Source of the DNA: Lachnospiraceae bacterium
GTDB taxonomy: Bacteria > Bacillota > Clostridia > Lachnospirales > Lachnospiraceae
Length of the DNA: 54,442 nt
Direction: 5' to 3'
Assembly: GCA_014804485.1 (NCBI GenBank)
Contig: JAAUZT010000007.1
Location: forward strand, 1 to 54,442
In this document: in pieces, positions 35,089 to 44,900 of the stretch
Layout of the letters: every line of letters begins with the position of its first letter
Position numbering within the stretch: the first letter of the stretch is position 1
Program-made: the position numbers and the translations under genes
Notes under the pieces: model-generated
Told to the model about the DNA's origin: nothing
What the model saw: the letters and a program-made list of their open reading frames with translations, nothing else
The model's database searches: none

Positions 35089-35697
35089 ATGAACGATAAA
35101 TTTTTTGATCTGAAAAAAGAAAAACAGGACCGCATGATCAATGCTGCTCTTAAGATCTTTGCCATAAACGGTTACAAACATGCAAGCACAGACGATATCG
35201 TGGCGGAGGCCGGAATCAGCAAAGGGCTTTTGTTTCACTATTTCGGCAGCAAACTGGGACTTTATACTTTTCTACACGATTACAGCGTTCGTTTCATGAA
35301 GCTGGAATTGACCACGGGAGTACCCTCTTCCGCCGACGATTATTTCGAGATCAGAAAGCAGATCGAATTTGCCAAAATGCAGGTTCTGAAGAACTATCCC
35401 TATATGCAGCAGTTCCTTGACCGCTGTTCTACCGAGAATGTAAAAGAAGCGCTTATGGCGATCGAGAAACAACGCAGCGTCATTCAGGACGTATACTCTA
35501 TGTTGAAAAATCAGGCGGACCGTTCCCTCTTCGTCGATCAGGTATCCTTCGAGAAACTGGACGCCATGCTGGACTACACTGTCAACGGTCTGATGTGTGC
35601 CCACTTCGACGACGATTCTTTCCATCCGGAGATGCTCTACGAAGAGACCGTCACATATCTGGATATGATGAAGCAGATATCATACAAAAAAAGGTAA
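35089..35697 (+). CDS. TetR/AcrR-family transcriptional regulator
   Basis: This 202-residue protein has an N-terminal helix-turn-helix (RMINAALKIFAINGYKHAST, DDIVAEAGISKGLLFHYFGS with the typical recognition helix) and a larger ligand-binding helical domain. ATG at 35089 is preferred, with GGGGA five bases upstream; an in-frame ATG 27 bases earlier lies in the repeat. It likely represses a target gene and perhaps itself through the palindrome at 34962. No transporter or enzyme gene of its own operon is evident. A repeat hairpin and a terminator follow the stop codon. Ligand unknown. Confidence 0.88.
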   Translation: MNDKFFDLKKEKQDRMINAALKIFAINGYKHASTDDIVAEAGISKGLLFHYFGSKLGLYTFLHDYSVRFMKLELTTGVPSSADDYFEIRKQIEFAKMQVLKNYPYMQQFLDRCSTENVKEALMAIEKQRSVIQDVYSMLKNQADRSLFVDQVSFEKLDAMLDYTVNGLMCAHFDDDSFHPEMLYEETVTYLDMMKQISYKKR

Positions 35698-35700
35698 AAA

Positions 35701-35741
35701 ATTGAGCTTCGCTCAATTGCGAGATTCGCTTCGCGAACTCG
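35701..35741 (+). repeat. Composite hairpin repeat, copy B
   Basis: ATTGAGCTTCGCTCAAT (35701-35717) forms a perfect 7-bp hairpin. The conserved CGAGATTCGC-TT-CGCGAACTCG unit (35720-35741) follows and differs from copy A by one base. It begins three bases after the TetR stop codon. Confidence 0.75.
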
Positions 35742-35760
35742 AATAATATGCTAAGAATTT

Positions 35761-35794
35761 AAAGTCCGGCTGTGTCTACAGCCAGACTTTTTTT
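35761..35794 (+). terminator. Rho-independent terminator of the TetR gene
   Basis: AAGTCCGGCTGT (35762-35773) and ACAGCCAGACTT (35778-35789) form a 12-bp stem with one mismatch around a GTCT loop, followed by T8. The right arm also encodes the last residues of the convergent MocR gene. Confidence 0.8.
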
Positions 35795-37227
35795 AATCGT
35801 GCAATCCCTTCCCGGATCTCTTCGTCCGTCAGTGCGCCGTATCCTAAGATCAGCATTGCCGCATCGTCTGTATGCTCTCCCATCCTGAAATCCTGCATCC
35901 GGTAAACTTTGACGCCTTCTTTTGCCGCCGCCTCGGCCAGTTCTTCTTCCGCTCGTCCGTGCCTGTCCGTCAGGAGCACATGCAGTCCCGCATTACTGCC
36001 GGATATGTCGAAGGCTCTCTCAAAAGCTTTTAACTCATTCAGAATCAAATCATGCTTCTCCCGGTACCGTTTGCGCATTTTGTTCAGATACCGTTCGAAA
36101 TAACCGTCCTGAATAAACTCGTTTAAAATAGTCTGGTCGATTCTGGACACCGTGGACGAATAGAAACCGCACTCCCTGCGATACCGCTCCAGCAGCGGAT
36201 AGGGCAGCACCATATAGCTGATACGGATCGCAGGCGCTATCGCCTTGGAGAAGGTCCCGATATAGACCACCCTGCCGTTATGATCGGAGGCCTGCAGAGA
36301 CGGCAGCGGTTTTCCTTTATACCGAAATTCACTGTCGTAATCATCCTCGATCAGATAACGGTCCTCCGCTTCGGCCGCCCACTTCAACAGTTCCATTCGT
36401 CTGCCGATGGGCATGGAAACACCCGTGGGATACTGATGGGAAGGCATCACATAAGCCACCTGCGCATCCGTCTGCCGCAGACAGTCTACCCGCAGTCCGC
36501 TCTCATCCATGGGGATAAAGCATACCGGATAAGCGCATGACCGAAATATTTTATACGCTTTTGTATAAGTCGGATTCTCCATCGCAACCCGGATGTGGCG
36601 TCCCAGTATTTTTTCCAATAAAAGAAGCAGGTAATCATTCCCTGCTCCGATAATAATCTGTTCCGGTTCACAATTGACACCGCGCGACCCGTGCAGATAG
36701 CGGCAGATCGTCGTCCTAAGTTCCGGATCCCCCTGGGGTTCTCCCAGCGAAAACATCTTACTATTGGCATCTACGAGAATATTCTTCGTGATCTTCTTCC
36801 ATGTGGCATACGGAAAATACCGCATGTCAATCGCATTCGGGGAAAAATCGTAGGAAAGCATCGTCTGCACAGCCTGCTGATGAGAGCCGTCTTCCCCCCG
36901 CCGCGGTATTTCTTCCTGTCCGGAAGGCAGGTATCTGTCTCCCTGCGGAATCCGGTCTATCGCATTAAGTTCCTCGTACGTGCTGACAAAATACCCTTTG
37001 CGTGGTCTCGCTTCCAGATACCCCTCCGATACAAGCTGATCATAGGCCATATCTACCGTTGTCCGCGATACCTGCAGGTAATCCGCCAGAAATCTCGCGG
37101 AGGGCAGCTTCTCATTCTGCAACAGGCTGCCGGCCTTAATCTCTTCCCGAATATACTCATAAATTTGCTCATATAGTGTTTTGCTGTTTTCCGGATGTAG
37201 CTGAATATGAATCGGTAATTCTTTCAT
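35776..37227 (-). CDS. MocR/PdxR-type regulator (GntR HTH fused to PLP aminotransferase fold)
   Basis: This 483-residue protein has an N-terminal GntR winged helix (TLYEQIYEYIREEIKAG, LPSARFLADYLQVSRTTVDM, YDQLVSEGYLEARPRKGYFV) and a fold-type I aminotransferase domain. That domain has EDDYDSEFRYKGKPLPSLQ and the PLP lysine in GTFSKAIAPAIRISYMVLP. MocR proteins sense PLP or amino compounds and control genes for vitamin B6, GABA, taurine or similar metabolism. It starts three bases after the DUF2225 gene stop, with only a weak ribosome site, so it is likely translated together with that gene. The target gene is not evident. Confidence 0.9.
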   Translation of the reverse strand: MKELPIHIQLHPENSKTLYEQIYEYIREEIKAGSLLQNEKLPSARFLADYLQVSRTTVDMAYDQLVSEGYLEARPRKGYFVSTYEELNAIDRIPQGDRYLPSGQEEIPRRGEDGSHQQAVQTMLSYDFSPNAIDMRYFPYATWKKITKNILVDANSKMFSLGEPQGDPELRTTICRYLHGSRGVNCEPEQIIIGAGNDYLLLLLEKILGRHIRVAMENPTYTKAYKIFRSCAYPVCFIPMDESGLRVDCLRQTDAQVAYVMPSHQYPTGVSMPIGRRMELLKWAAEAEDRYLIEDDYDSEFRYKGKPLPSLQASDHNGRVVYIGTFSKAIAPAIRISYMVLPYPLLERYRRECGFYSSTVSRIDQTILNEFIQDGYFERYLNKMRKRYREKHDLILNELKAFERAFDISGSNAGLHVLLTDRHGRAEEELAEAAAKEGVKVYRMQDFRMGEHTDDAAMLILGYGALTDEEIREGIARLKKVWL

Positions 37228-37230
37228 GTT

Positions 37231-38091
37231 CTATTTTCTTGCAGCATTCTTTTCTTTGATCTTCTTCATCAACATCTCTTTGATGTCTCTCGCCTTATCC
37301 TTCATACGGGGATTCGCCGTAGGGGACTGGAGAATGCCTGTAATCAGACGGCTGGACACATCATACTGTTCAAACCGCATCGCCGTAACCGCGATCAGAT
37401 AATCCACGGTGGGCTCATCCATGCCGCACATCGGGAAGGCCTCGGTCTGTCTCGCCGCAAGGAAACCTTCCAATGCATTTCGTAAGAATTCGTTTTCCTC
37501 ATCCTCACACTGCTTCTTCTGCTCCTCATAATCCGGCAGATTCTTATCAAGATGCTCCGCCTTACCGCGAAGAAGCCATGCGGTCTTCAGACAGATATAT
37601 GCCTTCTCGCTGGCTCTCGTCTGTTTTACAATCGCATTCGCAAGCGTCAGTTTGTAGCGCTCCAACGCTTCGTCGTATGTGTAAATCTCTTTCGTCTCTT
37701 TCTGCGGTTTGAAAGTGGCGGAAATCGTCTTCTTAATGTTCTTCGCCTGCGGAGCCGTCACAAACTTAAAGAATCTGCTGAGCGCCGCATATCCACAGTA
37801 CGGGCACATGATAATATCGTATTTAAGCAGATCGATCTGCTCATAGCGCGGTCTTAAATCAAGATCGCTTCCCGCTAACTTCGCTTTACCGATCCTAACC
37901 GTTCTCGCCTTAAACTCCTTGTCACAGATCGGGCACTTAAAAGACTTATCAAACAGAAAATCCTGTTCCTGCACAGTCTGCTCGCCTTTGCCGTCGGCTC
38001 CCTTCTCCTCTTTCTTAGGCGCTTCGTACAAATCCATGTTCTCCAGGTTACTCAAGCCAAACTGCTCTAACCCCGACAATAATCCTGCCAT
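37231..38091 (-). CDS. DUF2225-family protein with zinc-ribbon-like motifs
   Basis: This 286-residue protein shows FKCPICDKEFKARTVR and IIMCPYCGYAALSRFF, two CxxC pairs likely to bind zinc. A helical, TPR-like region (TYDEALERYKLTLANAIVKQ, AYICLKTAWLLRG) follows. This is the DUF2225 pattern, of unknown function, common in Firmicutes. ATG at 38091 is chosen because GGGAGG lies seven bases upstream; a TTG five codons earlier would start inside that site. It is co-transcribed with the MocR gene. Confidence 0.85.
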   Translation of the reverse strand: MAGLLSGLEQFGLSNLENMDLYEAPKKEEKGADGKGEQTVQEQDFLFDKSFKCPICDKEFKARTVRIGKAKLAGSDLDLRPRYEQIDLLKYDIIMCPYCGYAALSRFFKFVTAPQAKNIKKTISATFKPQKETKEIYTYDEALERYKLTLANAIVKQTRASEKAYICLKTAWLLRGKAEHLDKNLPDYEEQKKQCEDEENEFLRNALEGFLAARQTEAFPMCGMDEPTVDYLIAVTAMRFEQYDVSSRLITGILQSPTANPRMKDKARDIKEMLMKKIKEKNAARK

Positions 38092-38163
38092 TGTATAACC
38101 TCCCAATTATAACTGTCACAATTGCTGTATAAACTTACTCCGTATGCTATAAAGAGATTTCTC

Positions 38164-38262
38164 AGCATACCTCGAGTTTGCGAAGCATACTTCGAATCTG
38201 CAGAACATACTTCGAGTCCGCGAAGCGGAACTCGCAAAGTTAATTCCGAAGGAATTTACTTT
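38164..38262 (-). repeat. Composite hairpin repeat, copy C, with 20-bp tandem units
   Basis: Three 20-bp units (38164-38183, 38184-38203, 38204-38223) share CATAC-TTCGA and a GCGA-type end. They run into the hairpin CGAGTCCGC-GAA-GCGGAACTCG (38213-38234) and AATTCC-GAA-GGAATT (38242-38256). Read on the minus strand, GTAAATTCC...GGAATTAAC then the CGAG-hairpin reproduces the order of copy A. It fills most of the gap between glnS and the DUF2225 gene. Confidence 0.7.
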
Positions 38263-38277
38263 TATTCTCTCATATTT

Positions 38278-39999
38278 TTACTTTTTCGGCAATACATAAG
38301 AACTCTTTAAAGACACAATTCTGTTAAATACAAGACCGTCCGGTCCCGAATCCTTACAATCCACACAGAAGAATCCCTGTCTGACAAACTGGAAGCTGTC
38401 ATAAGCCTTGGCACCTTTTACGGAAGGCTCGATATAGCACTCCTTCAACACCGTCAGCGAATCGGGATTTAAGTTCAGACTGCCGTCCTCGTTGTAGACC
38501 CCCTTTTCCTCATCAATGATGTTCTCATAGAGTCTGACCTCCGCTTTAACCGCATGTGCTGCAGATACCCAGTGGATCGTGCCCTTCACCTTACGTCCGT
38601 CAGGGCTGTTGCCACCCTTGGATGCCGGATCATAGGTACAGTGTACCACCGTCACTCTGCCGTCATCGGCTTTCTCATACCCGACACATTTCACGAAATA
38701 AGCACTCATGAGACGCACTTCGTTGCCGGGAAACAGTCTGAAATATTTCTTCGGCGGTTCCTCCATGAAATCTTCCCGATCTATATACAATTCTCCCGAA
38801 AAAGGAACTTCTCTCTTGCCGAGATCCTCATTCTCCGGATTGTTGACCACCTCTAGCATCTCGACCTGCCCCTCCGGGTAGTTATCGATCACCAGCTTCA
38901 CAGGATCGAGCGCCGCCATGACGCGGGCTCGTTTCATCTTCAGATCCTCTCTGATACAATACTCCAGCATGGAATATTCCGCAGAGGAATTAGCCTTGGA
39001 CACACCGCACAGATCCACGAACAGCTGAATGGACTCCGGCGTGAAACCTCTTCTTCGAAGCGCCGCTATGGACACAAGACGGGGATCATCCCAACCGTCC
39101 ACAATGCCGTCCTCCACTAATTTCTTGATATATCTCTTGCCGGTGACTACATTGGTCAAATACATTTTCGCAAACTCAATCTGTCTGGGCGGATATTTCT
39201 CCCAAAGTTCGGTCTCCTCCACAACCCAGTTGTACAACGGTCTGTGATCTTCAAATTCCAGTGTACAGATGGAATGTGTGATCCCCTCAATGGCATCCTC
39301 AATCGGATGTGCGTAATCATACATGGGATAGATGCACCACCGGTCGCCGGTGTTATGATGCGTCAGATGTGCCACGCGATACAGGATCGGGTCCCGCATA
39401 TTGATGTTCGGCGATGCCATATCGATCTTGGCCCGCAGCGTCTTCTCACCGTCAGCGTATCTGCCCTCTTTCATCTCCTCAAACAGGCGCAGATTCTCTT
39501 CCACACTCCTGTCCCGGTTAGGGTCATCCTTACCCGGTTCAGTCAATGTACCGCGGTACTCTCTCATCTGTTCTGCCGTCAGATCGGACACATATGCCTT
39601 GCCCTTGCTGATCAGCTTCACTGCACCCTCATACATCTGTTCAAAATAATCAGAAGCAAAGAAAAGTCTGTCCTCAAAATTCGCGCCGAGCCACCTTACA
39701 TCTTCCTTGATAGATTCCACGAACTCGGTCTTCTCTTTCGTGGGATTAGTGTCATCAAAGCGCAGATTGAACTTGCCGCCGTACTGCTTGGCCAGTCCGG
39801 AATTCAGCAGAATACTCTTGGCATGACCGATGTGCAGATAACCGTTCGGCTCCGGCGGAAATCTGGTATTTACGGTATCATAGACACCTTCTGCCAGATC
39901 CTGATCAATGATCTGCTCGATAAAATTTCTGGAAACGGTTTCTTTCTGTGCCGCTTCCTCTGTTATTTCCTCTGTTACGTTCTTCTCTTTCTCACTCAT
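38278..39999 (-). CDS. glnS: Glutaminyl-tRNA synthetase
   Basis: This 573-residue class I synthetase charges tRNA-Gln with glutamine in the cytoplasm. The HIGH motif is in [12 protein letters not shown] (residues 56-59), and [31 protein letters not shown] and the C-terminal beta-barrel region [19 protein letters not shown] follow as in bacterial GlnRS. Where E. coli has VMSKRKL, this protein has [10 protein letters not shown], so the KMSKS-type loop reads TGK. GAGGAGTATCT precedes ATG. Length fits the family (E. coli 554) with a short N-terminal extension. It is a single gene with a structured element 192 bp upstream. Confidence 0.96.
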   Translation of the reverse strand: MSEKEKNVTEEITEEAAQKETVSRNFIEQIIDQDLAEGVYDTVNTRFPPEPNGYLHIGHAKSILLNSGLAKQYGGKFNLRFDDTNPTKEKTEFVESIKEDVRWLGANFEDRLFFASDYFEQMYEGAVKLISKGKAYVSDLTAEQMREYRGTLTEPGKDDPNRDRSVEENLRLFEEMKEGRYADGEKTLRAKIDMASPNINMRDPILYRVAHLTHHNTGDRWCIYPMYDYAHPIEDAIEGITHSICTLEFEDHRPLYNWVVEETELWEKYPPRQIEFAKMYLTNVVTGKRYIKKLVEDGIVDGWDDPRLVSIAALRRRGFTPESIQLFVDLCGVSKANSSAEYSMLEYCIREDLKMKRARVMAALDPVKLVIDNYPEGQVEMLEVVNNPENEDLGKREVPFSGELYIDREDFMEEPPKKYFRLFPGNEVRLMSAYFVKCVGYEKADDGRVTVVHCTYDPASKGGNSPDGRKVKGTIHWVSAAHAVKAEVRLYENIIDEEKGVYNEDGSLNLNPDSLTVLKECYIEPSVKGAKAYDSFQFVRQGFFCVDCKDSGPDGLVFNRIVSLKSSYVLPKK

Positions 40000-40191
40000 A
40001 GATACTCCTCGCGGCGCAGTAGAATGAATGTGCTGCTGTCATAGGCAGCGGACATTGCTTTTTACGCCGTACATTGCTATTGTATCACAGGCTAATGAAA
40101 ATAGAAAGGAAAAATTCGCGGGCATTTGCGTCCGCAATGGCGGCAACAAATAAAATAAAGGTGTCAAAAAGCTCTTCAATAAACATGAATC

Positions 40192-40421
40192 GGCAGATTG
40201 CACAAAATGTTCTCGAAGTTGTCTTGCGTAGGAATATGAGATTTTCTTAATATTCCGTTCGATATCCAGAAATTCCGGGACATGGATGTCCCGGAAAGCC
40301 CGTAATGAGCCCGGATGGCGAATAGAGGGTGGTTTCGTCCGTTTGCATAACCTTGCCGGAATATTTTAGAAAATCCATATGACGCAGCCGACAACTTCGA
40401 GAACATTTTGTGCAATCTGCC
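40192..40421 (-). repeat. Structured intergenic element, copy 1 (candidate ncRNA or MITE)
   Basis: Its ends, 40192-40223 and 40390-40421, are perfect 32-bp inverted repeats. Inside are a second stem (GATTTTCT with AGAAAATC and AATATTCCG with CGGAATATT) and a perfect hairpin CCGGGACAT-CC-ATGTCCCGG. A core reading ATTCGCCATCCGGGCTCATT lies between on the minus strand. Copy 2 at 50087-50314 aligns to the reverse complement over the full length with compensatory changes. Orientation is set as minus so that both copies read the same way; this copy then lies upstream of glnS. The short open frame across it is not a gene. Confidence 0.8.
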
Positions 40422-40472
40422 CTCACAGCGCTGAATAACCTAGTTAGATCTCTGATCGTTCACAACTCTGTC

Positions 40473-40501
40473 TTGGATTTTTACAAAGAATATGTTATGA
40501 T
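40473..40501 (+). promoter_or_regulatory. Sigma-A promoter of rarA
   Basis: TTGGAT (40473-40478), a 17-bp spacer and TATGAT (40496-40501) lie 100 bp upstream of the rarA ATG. It lies downstream of structured element copy 1, so the element is not in the rarA leader. Confidence 0.6.
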
Positions 40502-40601
40502 ATATTAGAACATATGTTTTGTTTTGAATTATTCGAATTGGTTTTTATCAGATTGGTTTCTACCCTATTGTGCATCGAGTTGTCGGGAAATGGAGGTATA
40601 C

Positions 40602-41936
40602 ATGGAACAGCTATCGCTTTTTACACAGGAAACGGACTTAAACGCCCCTCTGGCCAGCCGTCTGCGTCCGCAGTCACTCGATGACTATATCGGTCAAGAA
40701 CACTTGATGGGTAAAGGAAAAATGCTGCGGCAGATGTTAGATACCGACAAAATATCATCCATGATCTTCTGGGGACCTCCCGGTGTCGGCAAGACCACTC
40801 TGGCAAGGATTATTGCAAATATGACACACTCGTCATTTGTAGATTTCAGCGCTGTCACCAGCGGAATCAAAGAGATCAAGGATGTGATGAAACAGGCCGA
40901 GAACGACCGAATGATGGGGCTTAAGACCATGGTGTTCGTAGACGAGATCCACCGGTTCAACAAGGCGCAACAGGATGCATTCCTGCCCTATGTGGAGAAA
41001 GGCAGTATCATCCTCATCGGCGCCACGACGGAGAACCCATCCTTCGAGATCAACTCCGCTCTCCTGTCCAGATGTAAAGTGTTCGTACTGCAGCCGCTGA
41101 CCGAAGCAGACCTGTTTAAGCTCCTGCGCCATGCATTGACCGACCGGCGCGGGCTCGGCAACAGCACGATTCATATTGAAGACCGTCTCTTACACGCCAT
41201 CGCGGTATTTGCAAACGGTGACGCACGAACGGCATTGAACACTCTGGATATGACGGTACTGAATGGAGCTATCCAGCCGGACGGCTCGATTCTGGTGCAG
41301 GAAGAAGTCTTAGAACAGTGCACCGGACGCAAAATGCTCCTCTATGACCGGAACGGTGAGGAGCACTACAATCTCATTTCCGCCCTGCACAAGTCCATGC
41401 GCAACAGCGATCCGGATGCCGCCGTCTACTGGCTTGCCCGTATGCTGGAAGCAGGCGAAGATCCGCTCTATGTCGCAAGGCGGCTGGTGCGGTTTGCCAG
41501 CGAGGACATCGGCATGGCCGACTCGCAGGCGCTGCAGGTGGCAGTTGCCGCCTATCAGGCATGTCATTTCAACGGTATGCCGGAATGTGACGTGAATCTG
41601 ACCCATGCCGTGGTTTACCTTTCCATGGCTCCGAAATCCAACTCTCTGTATGTGGCCTACGGTAAGGCCAGAGAAGATGCCAGGACCATGCTGGCGGAGC
41701 CGGTGCCCCTGCAGATCCGTAACGGTGTGACAGAGCTTATGCAGAGTCTGCACTACGGAGAAGGCTACCAATATGCCCATGATACGGAAGAAAAGCTCAC
41801 CGACATGACCTGTCTGCCCGATTCCCTCAAGAACAAAACCTACTACTTTCCCCAAGATCAAGGGCAGGAAGCGGCCGTCAGGAAGCGGCTTGATCAAATC
41901 AAAGAATTCCGAAGAAGCAGAGATATCTCCGACTGA
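40602..41936 (+). CDS. rarA: Replication-associated recombination protein A (RarA/MgsA)
   Basis: This 444-residue AAA+ ATPase begins with the clamp-binding-like MEQLSLF and LASRLRPQSLDDYIGQEHL. It has Walker A GPPGVGKTT (residues 58-66), Walker B VFVDEIHRFNKAQQDAFLP and the sensor region LIGATTENPSFEINSALLSR. The C-terminal tetramerisation domain includes DPDAAVYWLARMLEAGEDP and FASEDIGMAD. RarA acts at stalled replication forks and interacts with SSB and the replisome. ATG at 40602 is chosen for GGAGGTATAC directly upstream; the frame extends 26 codons further without support. It has its own promoter and a hairpin terminator. Confidence 0.95.
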   Translation: MEQLSLFTQETDLNAPLASRLRPQSLDDYIGQEHLMGKGKMLRQMLDTDKISSMIFWGPPGVGKTTLARIIANMTHSSFVDFSAVTSGIKEIKDVMKQAENDRMMGLKTMVFVDEIHRFNKAQQDAFLPYVEKGSIILIGATTENPSFEINSALLSRCKVFVLQPLTEADLFKLLRHALTDRRGLGNSTIHIEDRLLHAIAVFANGDARTALNTLDMTVLNGAIQPDGSILVQEEVLEQCTGRKMLLYDRNGEEHYNLISALHKSMRNSDPDAAVYWLARMLEAGEDPLYVARRLVRFASEDIGMADSQALQVAVAAYQACHFNGMPECDVNLTHAVVYLSMAPKSNSLYVAYGKAREDARTMLAEPVPLQIRNGVTELMQSLHYGEGYQYAHDTEEKLTDMTCLPDSLKNKTYYFPQDQGQEAAVRKRLDQIKEFRRSRDISD

Positions 41937-41961
41937 TCAATTCTTTTTGCTGCATATTAAT

Positions 41962-41993
41962 ACGGCATACCCGGATTCGGATATGCCGTTTAA
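41962..41993. terminator. Hairpin terminator after rarA
   Basis: ACGGCATA (41962-41969) pairs with TATGCCGT (41982-41989), with an inner CCG/CGG; the plus strand continues TTTAAC. The convergent TIR gene ends at 41999, so it may serve both strands. The T-run is short. Confidence 0.55.
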
Positions 41994-41998
41994 CGCCT

Positions 41999-44900
41999 CT
42001 ACCATTTTCCAGCGCTTCTCACTTCGGTTGCGATCTCGTTGATTTCTTCGAGGTCATAGAGCGGCAGCCTGTAGATCGTGCGGCTGTTGGTAAGGTAAAT
42101 CTGGCTGTTTATGCTGTCGCAGCACAGGAAACCGTGCATCTGCGCCAGAATATCTCCCTCCTGCTTTGTCAGAAGATAGGCATCCCGGCTTCCCTGCATA
42201 ATGGCATAATCTCCTGCGGACTCGTACCGCAGCATCACATCTTCCAGCCCACTGTATTTCTCCGAACTGCCATCGCCGTCTGTCGGCGTACAGAAGTTCG
42301 CCGCGTCGGTATCCGGATTGATATCCAGTCTGGTGATTCTGCCGTCCTTATAGACGATGTTGAGGTGCACTTCCTGCTCATTCTCATCGAAAAACATATT
42401 CTCGATATATTTATAATTGATGTCATCCTGCTGTGCCGTACTTTCTGCGCCGCCATAGGTATATATTTCTTCTCCCATGCAGTAAAAATGCAGGGCTCCC
42501 TCTTCCTTATCCGTGATCACATAGTAATCCTCCTGCCCGGAGTCCGCAGATCCGGATCGGATCCACACCGCAGCTATATCGTCATAACCGGCAGTTTCCT
42601 CGTGGGGCAGCTGACAGGCCCATTTCATATCCGTAAGATCATAGACATTGAGCGTCCTGTCATCCCACAAATAGACATAACGATGCCACAGCTCCTGATC
42701 TGTATCGGAACCGGCTCTGTTACAGCCCAGATAGTCACTCGTTGCTCTAATGTCCAGATCAGCCGATGTGATTTGTTCTCCGTTCTCCGGGTCTAAAATA
42801 ACCACCTTCTTGTTTGTAATCAGTGCAAGCGTTTCTTGACCATGATAGTCAAAAAAAGTCATGCCCAAATAATACGAATCGTCCTCATAATTCCAGAGCA
42901 TCCTGCCCGTATCCGTATCGAATACCTCCACCGCAGCCGAATAATCATCATTGTAATAAGCCGCCGCCAATTCAGATCCGGCACTGCTTAATACGGCTTC
43001 CTTATAATTATATTCTCCCTGATAGAATTCCTCGATTCCCGCACCTCTTGCCGTCCGGTACAGGGTCATCCTTCTGCTGTTATAGGGCAGTGTCACGCAG
43101 TAGCCGTCGCCGATCGCGAACTCCATTACATTAGAGGAAGTACATGCGGGAAACAGGATCCCCACCATGTCTTCCCTACGATTCATATCCAGATAATGCC
43201 AGACTCCGTCTCTGGTAAATGCCATGAAGCTTTCACTTCCGCTGTAATTGCCGAGTTTTACCACTTCCACACCGAGACCGAACAGGTCGATATAACTGCC
43301 GTCCCGTTTATCTAAAGCCACCACATCACTGTAGCCGGAGCACAGCAGATAGTTGCTGTTCTCCGCGTGGGCGTAGGAGGTCTCATAGAGCCAGCCGTTA
43401 TGACGCTCATAGGTCCATACCGGTGTATCTGCCCCGCCGATGTCATAAGCCTGTAACCGGCTCTCCATACCAAGCGTGACCTGCGTATAGTCCAGTTCAC
43501 CGCTGTGATTGCTGACCACATAGATCCGATCTCCGTCGAAACGCAGCGAGCGGATATATTCGTACTCGATGGGATATGCGCTTAACCGCTCTCCCGTCGC
43601 CGTATCATAGACCGCAACCTCCTGTCTCTCATTTTCATCCCCATAAGGCGTTGTCAGACCTACCGCCCAATATCTGCCGTCCTCGCTGAAGGTGCACTCC
43701 GCCGACGAGCGTGCAATGAGTCCATCCATGTCCCACTCTCCTGTATAGACGAGACTGCCGTCCGTACAGTCAACTGCCTGATATCCGTCTGTGGATAACA
43801 CGATCGCCAGCTTCTGCTCCTGCAAAACCATGATACCCGCGTAATCCTCAACCCGTATACGGTAGGTTTGTACCGCACTTTTGTCCGACACGTCGTACAG
43901 CGCGATCCCATCTTCTACCGGACAGAACACACAGTCCTCTCCCCAAAAGGCGATCTCTTTCTCCACACTACTCATACGCAGCGCCGCATCGATCCTGATC
44001 TGCTCCTTCTCGTCCTCCGGATTCCATACGATAACCTGCCCCGAATCATCTACGGTCAATATCCTGCTGCCCTGGGGCGACAGCGTCATGACCCTGACAG
44101 CGGTATTCGCTTCCAGAATCCGATCCGGCAGAATCTGCTGTCCGTTTTCATATAGATACAGGCTGTCCGAGAGTGCATATACGGCCTGTGCCGGATAATC
44201 CACATCCGCCTCTATAATGCCCGATTCGGACAAATCAAGCAGTGCATCCTGCGCCGTCGCCACCGCCCGCATCCTATCACCATTCTCCAGATAGCCCACC
44301 GCTTCTTTCGATCTGGAAATGGCAGTATTTCTCTTGGCCTCCTGATATTGCCGCTCGATTTCCTGTGCCTGCGATACGATCTCGTCCGACTGCGCTTTGA
44401 TTTGTGTGTTCTGCTCTTTGATCTGTGTATTCTGCCGGCTGATCCGCAGCGCCATCGTCGTGCTGACAATACCAAATGACAGGCATGCCGCACTAATTGA
44501 CATAGATGTCATAATTATTTTTCGGGTTCTCTGCTCCCTGTGACGCTGCCTGAGATCGTCATAGTTGCAGTCAAACATAGGCGCCACAAGCCGCAGCAGC
44601 TCACTCTTGATTTTACGTCGTATCTCCTTATAATCCGTGCCCCGCACATCTGCCGCCAGCGGTTCCACCGGTATTCTTGTTTTAATGACGGTACCGTCAG
44701 TTCCGGTTTCCTCCACCTCCCGATACAGTAGTTCCTCCGGAAAAGAGGTATCCGGCTCACCTTCGATCAGCACAGCCAGCACATGCTCTCTGTCATGCAT
44801 CTCAATAAATGTCTCTATCTCCTTGCGGCACCACATTGACTCTGGAAGTCTGGGAGAACAGATCACGATCAGATACTCGGAATTCTGCAGCGCTTCGGTG

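Noticed and set aside
39244..40044. 266-codon plus-strand open frame opposite glnS
   Set aside because: It lies opposite the well-supported glnS gene, has no ribosome site and no recognisable motif; open only because of codon bias on the other strand.
40176..40415. Short open frame spanning structured element copy 1
   Set aside because: A similar open frame spans copy 2 (50071-50259) and they share SGTS-SRN-like residues. This follows from the conserved DNA core; the frames have no ribosome site and different ends, so they are not genes.
41310..41897. 195-codon minus-strand open frame opposite rarA
   Set aside because: It is fully antisense to conserved RarA sequence with no ribosome site or family motif.
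42134..42796. 220-codon plus-strand open frame opposite the TIR gene
   Set aside because: Antisense to the propeller region; composition and lack of a ribosome site argue against a gene.
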